Below are positions 33,374 through 41,723 of a stretch of 64,000 bases of DNA, in pieces. Under the pieces are notes generated by a model that was not told the DNA's origin, made no database searches, and saw nothing but the letters and a program-made list of their open reading frames with translations. Each line of letters starts with the position of its first letter. Position 1 is the first letter of the stretch. This DNA comes from Burkholderia sp. Ax-1719 (GTDB taxonomy: Bacteria; Pseudomonadota; Gammaproteobacteria; Burkholderiales; Burkholderiaceae), in NCBI RefSeq assembly GCF_011753055.1, contig NZ_VWWJ01000013.1:62001-126000 (forward strand), in the 5' to 3' direction. The position numbers were made by a program, and so were the translations under genes.

Positions 33374-34915
33374 TCAGAGATCGATCGGCGCCTGATGTGA
33401 AGGCTTCTTCGCGGGTTGAGGGGCTTCGCGATCGTCGTCGTGCGTGCTGTCCGATGCGACGATCTTGCGCTTCACGGGGTCGCCCGGGCGCTTCGTATTG
33501 AGCGGCACGCGCACGATGAAACGCGCGCCGCCATCGGGCGCATCTTCGTAATGCACGCTGCCGCGATGCAGCGTCATGATGTCGTGCACGATGGCGAGGC
33601 CCAGGCCCGCGCCGCTATCGACGCCGCTTTCGCTCTGGCCGTCGCCGCGGAAGAAGCGTTTGAAGAGATCGGCCTGCTGGCCTTGCGGCACGCCGCGGCC
33701 ATTATCTTCGACGATGATTTCGGCCATCGGCATGCCATCGGCGACCGTCTGCGAAACCGTCACGGTGATGCGGCCGCCATCGGCGCGCGCGGGCGGCAGA
33801 TACTTGAGCGCGTTGTCGAGCAGGTTGGCGATCACCTCATGCAACAGCACGGGATTGCCGCGCACCATCAGCGGCGTGTCGTTTTCGGGATCGTCCAGAC
33901 GCTGGAAACCCAGATCGACGTGCCAGGCGAGTGCGCGCGGCACCCATTCCGCGCCGGTCTCGAACGCGAGGGCGGCCATGTCGATATCGACGAAACGCGC
34001 GGCCTGTTCACCCGGCTCCGCGCGCGCGAGCGACAGCAACTGGTTCGAGAGTCGCACGGCGCGGTCAGCGGCGGCGCGCAGTTCGCGCACGGCGTCGCTG
34101 ACCTTCTGCGGCTCGCGCGCGTTGACCGCTTGTTCGGCGTGCAGCTTGACGGCGGTGAGCGGCGTGCGCAGCTGATGCGCGGCATCGGCGATGAACTTGC
34201 GCTGGCCGTCGAGCGCGGTCTTCAGACGCCCGAGCAGCGCGTTGAGCGCGCCCGTGAGCGGTCGGATCTCCACCGGCACGTAGGTCTCGTCGACGGGCTC
34301 CAGCGACGTGTGCGTCTGGCGATTGAGCGAATCGGCGAGATCGGTCAGCGGGTTGAGCTGCTGGTTCACCACGCGCCACACGATCACCCAGCCTGCCAGC
34401 AGCAGAAGCAGCAGCGGCATCATGATCGCGACGAGGAATTCGGCGGCGATGCGAAAACGGTGATGCACCGGCTGACCCACTTCCACGACGATGGGATTGC
34501 CATGCGGCTGCGGCACGCGCACCTGGGCGACGCGCACGCTCACGCCTTGATAAACGGTCTCGAACACATACGCGTAATGCATGCGGCGCACGTTGGTGCC
34601 TTGCAGCGGCAGATCGTGGTCGCCGGCGATTTCGGTTTCGCCGTTGCTGATGCGGTAGACCAGATGCTCCACCGGATCGGAGAACATCGCCTGGGCGAGC
34701 GGCGGCACGGTGACGGGTGCGTCGGGACCGGCGATCTGGATCTGTTTAGAGATGGCGGTGGCCAGGTCGGCCAGCGATCGATCGACCACGTGCTGCGTGT
34801 ACTGCCACGCGAGCCAATAGGCGATCAGGCCGCTCATCAAGGCGAGCAGCGATAGTGGGGCGGCGAGGCGGCGCAGCAGCGTACGGCGCAGGCTCGTTGC
34901 GGCCGGGAGGGACAT
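33374..34915 (-). CDS. Two-component sensor histidine kinase (TctE/QseC-like)
   Basis: A 513-residue inner-membrane kinase. Two membrane segments (about residues 18-38 and 156-181) enclose a periplasmic sensor of about 115 residues. The HisKA box DAAHQLRTPLTAVKL has the phosphorylated histidine near 247, then N box (ANLLDNALKYLP), G1 (VEDNGRGVP) and G2 (GAGLGLAIVHD). A short Lys/Pro tail ends the protein. The sensor region belongs to the 2CSK_N type used by TctE-like kinases of organic acids; the signal itself is unknown. The response regulator gene lies upstream, 195 bases away on the same strand. Confidence 0.93.
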   Translation of the reverse strand: MSLPAATSLRRTLLRRLAAPLSLLALMSGLIAYWLAWQYTQHVVDRSLADLATAISKQIQIAGPDAPVTVPPLAQAMFSDPVEHLVYRISNGETEIAGDHDLPLQGTNVRRMHYAYVFETVYQGVSVRVAQVRVPQPHGNPIVVEVGQPVHHRFRIAAEFLVAIMMPLLLLLLAGWVIVWRVVNQQLNPLTDLADSLNRQTHTSLEPVDETYVPVEIRPLTGALNALLGRLKTALDGQRKFIADAAHQLRTPLTAVKLHAEQAVNAREPQKVSDAVRELRAAADRAVRLSNQLLSLARAEPGEQAARFVDIDMAALAFETGAEWVPRALAWHVDLGFQRLDDPENDTPLMVRGNPVLLHEVIANLLDNALKYLPPARADGGRITVTVSQTVADGMPMAEIIVEDNGRGVPQGQQADLFKRFFRGDGQSESGVDSGAGLGLAIVHDIMTLHRGSVHYEDAPDGGARFIVRVPLNTKRPGDPVKRKIVASDSTHDDDREAPQPAKKPSHQAPIDL

Positions 34916-35110
34916 GATCGGTTCAGGCTCAGGATAGACGTGGGCGCGGCGCCGTGAAAAGCAGGCGGGCCACGCAGGCCTGGATCATTTTACGCGGGTG
35001 CAAGCCCGTGCGGCAGAGACTGGGGTCTCGCGGCGCGGCAGTGGCGTAGAACGGGAGAGCGATGGGCGTCCCGCGGGGATGCGAGACGCCTTCAAATACC
35101 GCGCTAAGGC

Positions 35111-35797
35111 TTAGGCAGCCTGGCGGATTTCCTGCAGCAGATAGCCGAAGCCGCGCACCGTGACGATTTCGACGCGGCAGTTTTCGAGTTTCTTGCGCAC
35201 GCGGTGGACATAAACTTCGATGGCCGTATCGCCGAGATCGCCGCCGAAATGCGTGAGGTGATCCTGCAGTTGCGCCTTGCTCACGACGCGGCCATGACGC
35301 AGCAGCAGCATTTCGAGCACGGCGAATTCGCGCGGCGAGAGTTCGAGCGGCTTGTCGTCGTTGAAGATGCGACGATCGACGCCCGACAGACGCACGCCGC
35401 CGAGCGACACTTCAGGACGCGGCACGTCGCCGTGCGGGCCGCTGCGGCGCATCACGGCGCGGATGCGCGCTTCGAGTTCGGCCGGTTCGAACGGCTTGAG
35501 CATGTAGTCGTCGGCGCCCGAATTGAGGCCTTGCACGCGGTCGTTCAACTCGTCGCGCGCGGTCAGCACGATCACGGGCGTATGACGGTTGCTTTGACGG
35601 AAACGCGAGAGCAGCGTCATGCCGTCGATACCCGGCAGGCCGAGGTCGAGGATCACGAGCTCGTGACGGTTCTGCGTGAGTGCCTGTTCGGCGAAGATGC
35701 CGTCGTGGACCATGTCGACCGTGAAGCCGGCTTGTTCGAGGCTGGACTGGATGCCGCGTGCGATGGGGCGGTCGTCTTCGATCAGAAGGAGTCGCAT
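35111..35797 (-). CDS. OmpR/TctD-family response regulator
   Basis: A 228-residue transcription factor. The receiver domain has the acidic pair (IEDD, residues 7-9), the phosphoacceptor Asp51 in VILDLGLPG, and the later Thr/Lys (LTARDE, LKPFEPAEL). The C-terminal winged helix shows LSPREFAVLEMLLLRHGRVVSKAQLQDHL and DTAIEVYVHRVRKKLENCRVEIVTVRGFGY. It is the partner of the sensor kinase downstream. The unit is divergent from a small DUF3717-type gene. Confidence 0.94.
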   Translation of the reverse strand: MRLLLIEDDRPIARGIQSSLEQAGFTVDMVHDGIFAEQALTQNRHELVILDLGLPGIDGMTLLSRFRQSNRHTPVIVLTARDELNDRVQGLNSGADDYMLKPFEPAELEARIRAVMRRSGPHGDVPRPEVSLGGVRLSGVDRRIFNDDKPLELSPREFAVLEMLLLRHGRVVSKAQLQDHLTHFGGDLGDTAIEVYVHRVRKKLENCRVEIVTVRGFGYLLQEIRQAA

Positions 35798-35928
35798 GGA
35801 TTTCGCTCAAGTACAATGGGTTTAGCGTTCAGGCACGCAGTTCGCAAGCGCCGCTTGTCTGTGAAACTCAAGCGCCAGCGCTGCGACTGAGCGGCGCCGC
35901 GTGCAACGGTTGCACGATCACGACCAAC

Positions 35929-36159
35929 ATGTCCGATATTTCCATCACCGAACTCGAAGCCGCGATCAACTTCTGGCGCGACCGCTCGCCTTCGAGCGGC
36001 GACGAACTCGCGTTGTGCCAGGAGGCAAGTGCGCTCTCCAGGCCATATGCGCTGCTGATTGTACAGCGTCAGAACGTCTTCTCACCGGATCGTTTGGACC
36101 CTCAGGCACGCATTGCCTGGGAGTCTTACGTGTCCCTCAAGAAAGGCCTTCAAAGCTGA
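35929..36159 (+). CDS. Small DUF3717-type conserved protein
   Basis: A 76-residue soluble protein beginning MSDISITELEAAINFWRDRSPS and containing LCQEASALSRPYALLIVQ, which I recognise as the short DUF3717 type found in Burkholderiales. No function is known. It has no membrane segment. The ATG at 35929 starts the conserved part; a longer in-frame stretch from 35758 overlaps the divergent response regulator and is not credible. Confidence 0.75.
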   Translation: MSDISITELEAAINFWRDRSPSSGDELALCQEASALSRPYALLIVQRQNVFSPDRLDPQARIAWESYVSLKKGLQS

Positions 36160-36326
36160 AGGTTTCGACGTCCGATACCCTGCATTATGCTTTCATTGCA
36201 GCGCATTTGCCCGTTGCGCGCCGTGCGCACCCTTGCCTAACGCGCGACCCATGCATTGCGCTTACGCGCGTGCCCTACGTAGTTACCCAAACGCGTACCC
36301 AGGCGCGTTTTTACCCCATCCGTCGA

Positions 36327-36632
36327 TCAGGTCGAAAGCGGACCCGGCGCAATCGAATCGATAAAGCTCGCGAGTTCGACATCGCGCGTCGTGAGGCCGT
36401 CCGCTTCGTGCGTCGACAGCGTGATTTCCACGCGGTTATAGACGTTGAACCATTCGGGATGGTGATTCATTTCCTGCGCCTTGATCGCCACGCGCGTCAT
36501 GAAGCCAAACGCTTCGTTGAAATCGGCGAAACGGAAATGACGCTGGATGGCGTCGCGGCCCGCGACGGATTGCCAGCCATGCAGGCCGGCGAGCTGCGAG
36601 GCGCGCTCTTCGGAGGTGAGTCGGTTGATCAT
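36327..36632 (-). CDS. phhB: Pterin-4a-carbinolamine dehydratase
   Basis: A 101-residue enzyme that dehydrates the 4a-hydroxy pterin formed by phenylalanine hydroxylase so that the cofactor can be recycled. The active-site signature NHHPEWFNVYNRVEITLSTH is intact (two adjacent His and a later His), and the length matches the family. The ATG at 36632 fits; an upstream ATG at 36671 adds an unneeded 13 residues. It lies 211 bases downstream of phhA on the same strand. Confidence 0.94.
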   Translation of the reverse strand: MINRLTSEERASQLAGLHGWQSVAGRDAIQRHFRFADFNEAFGFMTRVAIKAQEMNHHPEWFNVYNRVEITLSTHEADGLTTRDVELASFIDSIAPGPLST

Positions 36633-36843
36633 CTTGGCACCTGTATGCGCTATATGCGTTATGCGTTTCATGTTTCGTCGCCGGCGATGCGTCGCGATTC
36701 ACGCGATGCGACGCCGCAACGATGATTGATTCTTCCACGTATGGCTCGTGCGTGCGAGCGCACGGCGGGCCGACTGCGGCAATTGGCGCAGTCGGGGCAG
36801 CGACGGCATTGCGTTGCCGCAAGCGCAATCGCTTTGATGACGC

Positions 36844-37740
36844 CTAGACGTCGCCGTCGGCGAGCCAGCCTTCGCGCGTGCCGCGCGTGTAGACCGTGTC
36901 GCTCGCCAGCACGTCGCCCGCGGCGTGCGGCTCGACGGCGATAAGCGGCGCGGGGTCGCTCAGGCGTGCCGCAATGCCCGCGCCCAGCGCGTCGAACAAC
37001 TGCGCGAACGAGTCGATCACGAAGTAGGTCTTCTGGAACGTGTCGATGCGGTAGCGCGTGCGCAGCACACGGTCGAGATCGAACGCGAGACGATTGGGCG
37101 CGGCGCTTTCCACGCTGTAGAGCGATTCGCCCTTGCTCGACACGATGCCTGCGCCGTAGATCTTCACGCCCGTCCCAGCGCTCGCGTCGCGCATCAGGCC
37201 GAACTCCACCGTGTACCAGTAGAGCCGCGCGAGCAGCGGCATGGCGCGTTCCTCGACGGCCAGCGCCGCGCGGCCGTAGGCGTGGATCGCATCGGCGAAA
37301 ACGGGGTCGGTCAGCAGCGGCACGTGGCCGAACAGGTCGTGGAAGCCGTCCGGTTCCTGGAGATAGTCCAGTTGATCCGGGCGGCGCATCCACCAGGTCA
37401 CCGGAAAGCGCCGGTTGGCCAGATGCTCGAAAAAGATGCGGTCGGGCACGAGACCCGGCACAGCGACGATGCGCCAGCCCGTGGCGGCCATCAGGCGCTC
37501 GCTCACGGCTTCGAAATCGGGCACATGGGCGACGTTCAGGCCAATGCGCTGTGCGCCCTCGATAAAGGCTTCGCAAGCGCGCCCTTCGAGCAGCGCCATC
37601 TGCCGACGGTAGAGCTGGTCCCAAACCGCGTGGTCGACCGCGTTGTAACGTTCACGCGGCTGGTCGATGGTGAAATCCGCACGGGTTTCCAGGCCCGCGT
37701 CGAATTGTTCCTGCAGTTTGGCGGTGGCGGCGATGGCCAT
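36844..37740 (-). CDS. phhA: Phenylalanine 4-hydroxylase, monomeric bacterial type
   Basis: A 298-residue iron enzyme that converts phenylalanine to tyrosine using tetrahydropterin and O2. The iron ligands are visible: FHDLFGH with His134 and His139, and Glu179 in YWYTVEFGL. The protein lacks a regulatory ACT domain, as bacterial enzymes do. With phhB downstream and a divergent Lrp-type regulator, it forms a phenylalanine-catabolic unit. An inverted repeat 34-48 bases upstream of the start is a likely operator. Confidence 0.96.
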   Translation of the reverse strand: MAIAATAKLQEQFDAGLETRADFTIDQPRERYNAVDHAVWDQLYRRQMALLEGRACEAFIEGAQRIGLNVAHVPDFEAVSERLMAATGWRIVAVPGLVPDRIFFEHLANRRFPVTWWMRRPDQLDYLQEPDGFHDLFGHVPLLTDPVFADAIHAYGRAALAVEERAMPLLARLYWYTVEFGLMRDASAGTGVKIYGAGIVSSKGESLYSVESAAPNRLAFDLDRVLRTRYRIDTFQKTYFVIDSFAQLFDALGAGIAARLSDPAPLIAVEPHAAGDVLASDTVYTRGTREGWLADGDV

Positions 37741-37773
37741 ATTCGTGATGCTCCACTAAAGCACTTGCTGACA

Positions 37774-37788
37774 TTTCCTGACAGGAAA
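37774..37788. promoter_or_regulatory. Operator-like inverted repeat between phhA and the Lrp-family gene
   Basis: TTTCCTG-A-CAGGAAA is a perfect 7-base inverted repeat. It is flanked by ACA on the left and G-TGT on the right, and a TyrR-like TGTAAA half follows at 37790. A second palindrome, CGCATGCATGCG, is near 37838-37849. The divergent regulator is the natural binding candidate. Confidence 0.5.
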
Positions 37789-37890
37789 GTGTAAAGCGGA
37801 GTGCGCGCGGAAAGTGCGCGTTTTGGGTGTTGATTGCCGCATGCATGCGATAATCGTGCATCGTTACGCTATTCAATGCAGGATATTTTC

Positions 37891-38382
37891 ATGCTCGAAC
37901 TGGATCACTTCGATCTCGCGCTGCTCGACGTATTGCAGCGCTTTGGCCGCGCCACGCACCAGCAACTGGGCGAACAGGTTCCGCTCTCGCCGTCGCAGAT
38001 CGGCCGGCGTTTGCAGCGTCTGGAGGCGTCGGGCGTGATCGACGGCTATCGCGTGGTGCTGCGGCCCGAAAAACTGGGCCTGGGCGTCACGGCGTTCACG
38101 AGCCTGAAGTTGAAGCACCACGGCGATTCGATCATCGAGCAGTTCCAGCAGCAGATCGACGTGCTGCCGGAAGTGCTCGAATGTCATGCCGTGGTGGGCG
38201 ACGCCGACTATCTGCTGCGCATCGTGGCGCCGGATCTGAACGCGCTGTCGTCGTTCGTGATGAAGAAGCTGATGCGGGTGCCAGGTGTGGACAGCGTGCG
38301 CTCGAACATCGTGTTGACCACCTTCAAGCGCAACGGTCCGCTGCCGCTCGGGCATCTGGAACCCGGCGCGGCGCCGCTTTAA
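37891..38382 (+). CDS. Lrp/AsnC-family transcriptional regulator
   Basis: A 163-residue regulator with an N-terminal helix-turn-helix (LDHFDLALLDVLQRFGRATHQQLGEQVPLSPSQIGRRLQRLEASGVIDGY) and a C-terminal RAM domain that binds amino acids and oligomerises (VLECHAVVGDADYLLRIVAPDLNAL). It is divergent from phhA with 150 bases between, so it probably controls phenylalanine degradation in response to phenylalanine or tyrosine. AGGA lies upstream of ATG 37891; ATG 37876 is an alternative start. Confidence 0.93.
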   Translation: MLELDHFDLALLDVLQRFGRATHQQLGEQVPLSPSQIGRRLQRLEASGVIDGYRVVLRPEKLGLGVTAFTSLKLKHHGDSIIEQFQQQIDVLPEVLECHAVVGDADYLLRIVAPDLNALSSFVMKKLMRVPGVDSVRSNIVLTTFKRNGPLPLGHLEPGAAPL

Positions 38383-38415
38383 GGGCGTGCCGCGCGGTTT
38401 GGCTGCGTGCGCGGT

Positions 38416-38943
38416 TCAGGCCGCCTGAGCCGGCGCATTGAGCAGATCGACGTAAGCGACGGCCACCAGATCGCTTTCGTCCACGCCCAGCTTCTTGAAC
38501 ACGGCGGCGGCTTCCGCTTCGCCGCCTTGCTCGTCGTCATCGGGGGCGAGCACCACTTCCAGTTCGACGAAATCGCCCAAACCGTCCACGCGATCCAGGT
38601 GGATGCGCGTGCGGCCCGCCAGATAGACGTGGCGCTCCTTCGAGACGATGCCGCGCGTGGTGAGGGCGGTGGCCAGCAGCGAGTGCATCGCTTCGGCGTT
38701 GGTGACGGGGCTGCGCGTGTAGTACGAGGCCTTGGGGCCGTCGCGGTCGTCGCGCTGGTAGAAGATCAGTTCGGGCGGCGTGCCGTCGTCGAATTGACGC
38801 AGCTTCAGGCGGCCGCGCGGTACATCGTAGAAGAAGTCCTGCTGGCGAAAGATCAGCGGCGCTTCGGTTGCGAGCTGGGCGGCGCGCTCGCGCAGGGCGT
38901 CGAACTGACGGGCGCGGGCTTTGATTTCGATGTTGCGGGCCAT
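38416..38943 (-). CDS. CYTH-domain protein (CyaB/thiamine triphosphatase-like)
   Basis: A 175-residue protein that begins MARNIEIKARARQFDAL, the CYTH acidic-basic motif, and continues with QQDFFYDVPRGRLKLRQFDDG, RTRIHLDRVDGLGDFVELEVVL, all strands of the triphosphate tunnel with conserved Lys, Arg and Glu. Members include class IV adenylate cyclases and triphosphatases; the reaction here cannot be decided. It converges with the Lrp-family gene at close distance. The ATG at 38943 with GGAG upstream was used. Confidence 0.87.
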   Translation of the reverse strand: MARNIEIKARARQFDALRERAAQLATEAPLIFRQQDFFYDVPRGRLKLRQFDDGTPPELIFYQRDDRDGPKASYYTRSPVTNAEAMHSLLATALTTRGIVSKERHVYLAGRTRIHLDRVDGLGDFVELEVVLAPDDDEQGGEAEAAAVFKKLGVDESDLVAVAYVDLLNAPAQAA

Positions 38944-39158
38944 GCAAGCTCCTGTTGGAACGAGGGAACGATGGGCGAGGCTCGAACGCGCCGCTGCGAA
39001 CCCCACGCAAGGAGCATGCGAAAAACGCGGCGCGAATTCCGAATCTAGCAAAACTTGCGTGACCGCGCTGTTACACCGATGAGAGTTTCATCGATTGTCG
39101 ATGCGAGGCGGATAAGGTCAGACGTAATGCGAGCGTGCGGACGGGTCATGAGCGCGGC

Positions 39159-40046
39159 TCATATCGTCCACTGTGTTTCGATGGCTTTGAGCGCGGCCGC
39201 AATGGCGGGCTCGTCGCGCCGCGCCGCGAGCGTGATGAAGGTGAGCTCGGTGGGCACCGTCACGCCTTCTACGATAGTGAGGGCGTGCGCGTGCGCCTCC
39301 GCAATGGCCGTGGCGTCGCGTGCGAGCGTGAGGCCCACGCCCGATTTCACCAGATCGAGCATCGACGGCTCCTGATCCACTTCCGCCACCTTGTTCGGCT
39401 TCGCGCCCGCCGCTTCGAACAGGCCCGATAGCAGCCGGTTATGCGCGGACGCAGGCGGCGTCCAGATCCACGGCAGCGCGGCCAGCGCCCGCCAGTCGTG
39501 CGCGCCCTTCACGCGGTCCTTCCAGCCTGCTGGCGCGAGCACGCGGTACTGGAAACGCGTGAGCGTGAGGGTGTGGAAGGTATCGGGATCGGGGCCGGGC
39601 TGGCCGATGTAGTAGCCCACGTCGAGTTCGCTCGCGCGCACCTGATCGAGCACCCAGCCCGACATGCCGTGCCGCAGTGCCGTTTCGATCTGCGGCCAGG
39701 TCTCCACCAGCTGGCGCAAAAAGCCGCCCAGCCGCAGAAACGCCGGATCGAGAATCGTGCCGATGCGCAATTTCCCGCGCACTTCATGACGCAGCGCAGC
39801 AGCGGCGCGCTGCACGTCGCCCGCGGCCGCGAGCGCGCGCTCTGCATGCGGCAGCAGCGCCTGGCCGTCGCGCGTGAGCGTGAGTCCGTGGGAGGTGCGC
39901 GTGAACAGCGTGACGCCCAGCGTCTCCTGCAGATGCTTGATCTGCAGGCTCACGGCGGGCTGCGTGAGATGCAGATGCGTGGCCGCGCGCGTGAGATTGC
40001 CCTCGCGCGCGACCGTGACGAACGCCCGCAACAAGGTCAGGTCCAT
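39159..40046 (-). CDS. LysR-family transcriptional regulator
   Basis: A 295-residue regulator. The N-terminal helix-turn-helix (LLRAFVTVAREGNLTRAATHLHLTQPAVSLQIKHLQETLGVTLFTRTSHGLTLT) is textbook LysR, followed by a two-lobe effector-binding domain. It is divergent from mmsA and the GMC oxidoreductase with 132 bases between, so it most likely controls that pair; the inducer is probably a branched-chain or short-chain metabolite, which is inference. Confidence 0.92.
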   Translation of the reverse strand: MDLTLLRAFVTVAREGNLTRAATHLHLTQPAVSLQIKHLQETLGVTLFTRTSHGLTLTRDGQALLPHAERALAAAGDVQRAAAALRHEVRGKLRIGTILDPAFLRLGGFLRQLVETWPQIETALRHGMSGWVLDQVRASELDVGYYIGQPGPDPDTFHTLTLTRFQYRVLAPAGWKDRVKGAHDWRALAALPWIWTPPASAHNRLLSGLFEAAGAKPNKVAEVDQEPSMLDLVKSGVGLTLARDATAIAEAHAHALTIVEGVTVPTELTFITLAARRDEPAIAAALKAIETQWTI

Positions 40047-40178
40047 GCGCTGATATTAACGCGCCTTATATCGCATTTGAGGATTAATCATTGGATCGGC
40101 GCGGCGTCGTGCGATTACGCTAGGTCGACTCTGCGCAACCTGGCGCGAGCATAAGAAACCTCCACTGAAGAGGGAAAC

Positions 40179-41711
40179 ATGAGCGAGACACATCGTAGCG
40201 AGGCGCCCGAGCGCGCCGTTGCGGATCTGACGCATTTCATCAACGGCCAGGCGCTGGAAGCAACCAGCGGCCGTTTCGCCGACGTCTTCAATCCTGCCAC
40301 TGGTGCAGTCAGCGCACGCGTGCCGCTCGCAAGCGTTGCCGAAGTCGATGCGGCTGTCGCCGCCGCGCAAGCCGCGTTTCCCGCCTGGAGCGAGACGCCG
40401 CCCATCAAGCGTGCGCGCGTGCTCTTCAAGTTCAAGGAACTGCTCGACCGTCACCACGACGAGTTGGCAGAACTCGTCACGCGCGAGCACGGCAAGGTCT
40501 TTTCCGATGCCAAAGGCGAGGTGATGCGCGGCATCGAAATCGTCGAATTTGCCTGCGGCATTCCCAATCTGCTCAAGACCGATTTCACCGATCAGATTGG
40601 CGGCGGTATCGACAACTGGAATCTGCGCCAGCCGCTCGGCGTGGTGGCGGGCGTCACGCCGTTCAATTTCCCGATGATGGTGCCGTGCTGGATGTTCCCC
40701 GTCGCTCTGGCGTGCGGAAACACCTTTGTGCTGAAGCCTTCGGAACGCGATCCTTCGGCGTCGCTGCGCCTGGCCGAACTGCTCAAGGAAGCCGGTTTGC
40801 CCGATGGCGTCTTCAACGTCGTGCATGGCGACAAGGTGGCGGTGGACGCGCTGCTCGCGCATCCGGATATCGCTGCGCTGTCGTTCGTCGGCTCCACGCC
40901 GATCGCCGAATACATCTACACGGAAGGCACGAAACACGGCAAGCGCGTGCAGGCGCTGGGCGGCGCGAAAAATCATCTGGTGGTGATGCCCGACGCCGAT
41001 CTCGATCAGGCCGTCGATGCGCTGATCGGCGCGGCCTATGGATCGGCGGGCGAGCGCTGCATGGCGATCTCGGTGGCGGTGGCTGTCGGCCATATCGCCG
41101 ATGAACTGATCGAGCGCCTCACGCCGCGCGTGAAGGCGCTCAATATCGGCGACGGCATGAACGAGGCCTCCGAAATGGGGCCGCTCGTGACGGCGGCGCA
41201 TCGCACGAAGGTGCAGGGTTATATCGACGCCGGCATCGCTTCCGGCGCGAAGCTCGTGGTGGATGGCCGCGGCCATACGGTCGTCGGGCGCGAGGACGGC
41301 TTCTTCCTCGGCGGCACGCTGTTCGACGATGTGAAAACCGATATGTCGATCTATCGCGAGGAGATTTTCGGGCCGGTGCTGTCGGTCGTGCGCGTGCCCG
41401 ATTTCGCCAGTGCGGTCGAGTTGATCAACAAGCACGAATTCGCCAATGGCGTCGCGTGCTTTACGTCCGATGGCGGCGTGGCGCGCGCGTTCTCGCGGCA
41501 GATCAAGGTGGGCATGGTCGGCATCAACGTACCGATTCCGGTGCCGATGGCGTGGCATTCGTTCGGCGGCTGGAAGCGCTCGCTGTTCGGCGATCATCAC
41601 GCCTATGGCGAAGAGGGCGTGCGCTTCTATACGCGTTACAAGAGCATCATGCAGCGCTGGCCGGACAGCATCGCCAAGGGCGCGGAATTCACCATGCCGG
41701 TGGCGAAGTAA
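40179..41711 (+). CDS. mmsA: CoA-acylating methylmalonate-semialdehyde dehydrogenase
   Basis: A 510-residue NAD+ and CoA-dependent aldehyde dehydrogenase that turns methylmalonate semialdehyde into propionyl-CoA (valine and myo-inositol breakdown). Features: GVVAGVTPFNFPMMVPCWMFP, the NAD-fold SFVGSTPIAEYIY, the catalytic cysteine near residue 294 in GSAGERCMAIS and the C-terminal SFGGWKRSLFGDHHAYGEEGVRFYTRYK, a mark of the MmsA group. A GMC oxidoreductase gene follows after 12 bases, so the pair is an operon. AAGAGGG precedes the start. Confidence 0.94.
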   Translation: MSETHRSEAPERAVADLTHFINGQALEATSGRFADVFNPATGAVSARVPLASVAEVDAAVAAAQAAFPAWSETPPIKRARVLFKFKELLDRHHDELAELVTREHGKVFSDAKGEVMRGIEIVEFACGIPNLLKTDFTDQIGGGIDNWNLRQPLGVVAGVTPFNFPMMVPCWMFPVALACGNTFVLKPSERDPSASLRLAELLKEAGLPDGVFNVVHGDKVAVDALLAHPDIAALSFVGSTPIAEYIYTEGTKHGKRVQALGGAKNHLVVMPDADLDQAVDALIGAAYGSAGERCMAISVAVAVGHIADELIERLTPRVKALNIGDGMNEASEMGPLVTAAHRTKVQGYIDAGIASGAKLVVDGRGHTVVGREDGFFLGGTLFDDVKTDMSIYREEIFGPVLSVVRVPDFASAVELINKHEFANGVACFTSDGGVARAFSRQIKVGMVGINVPIPVPMAWHSFGGWKRSLFGDHHAYGEEGVRFYTRYKSIMQRWPDSIAKGAEFTMPVAK

Positions 41712-41723
41712 GCGGGGCGCCTC

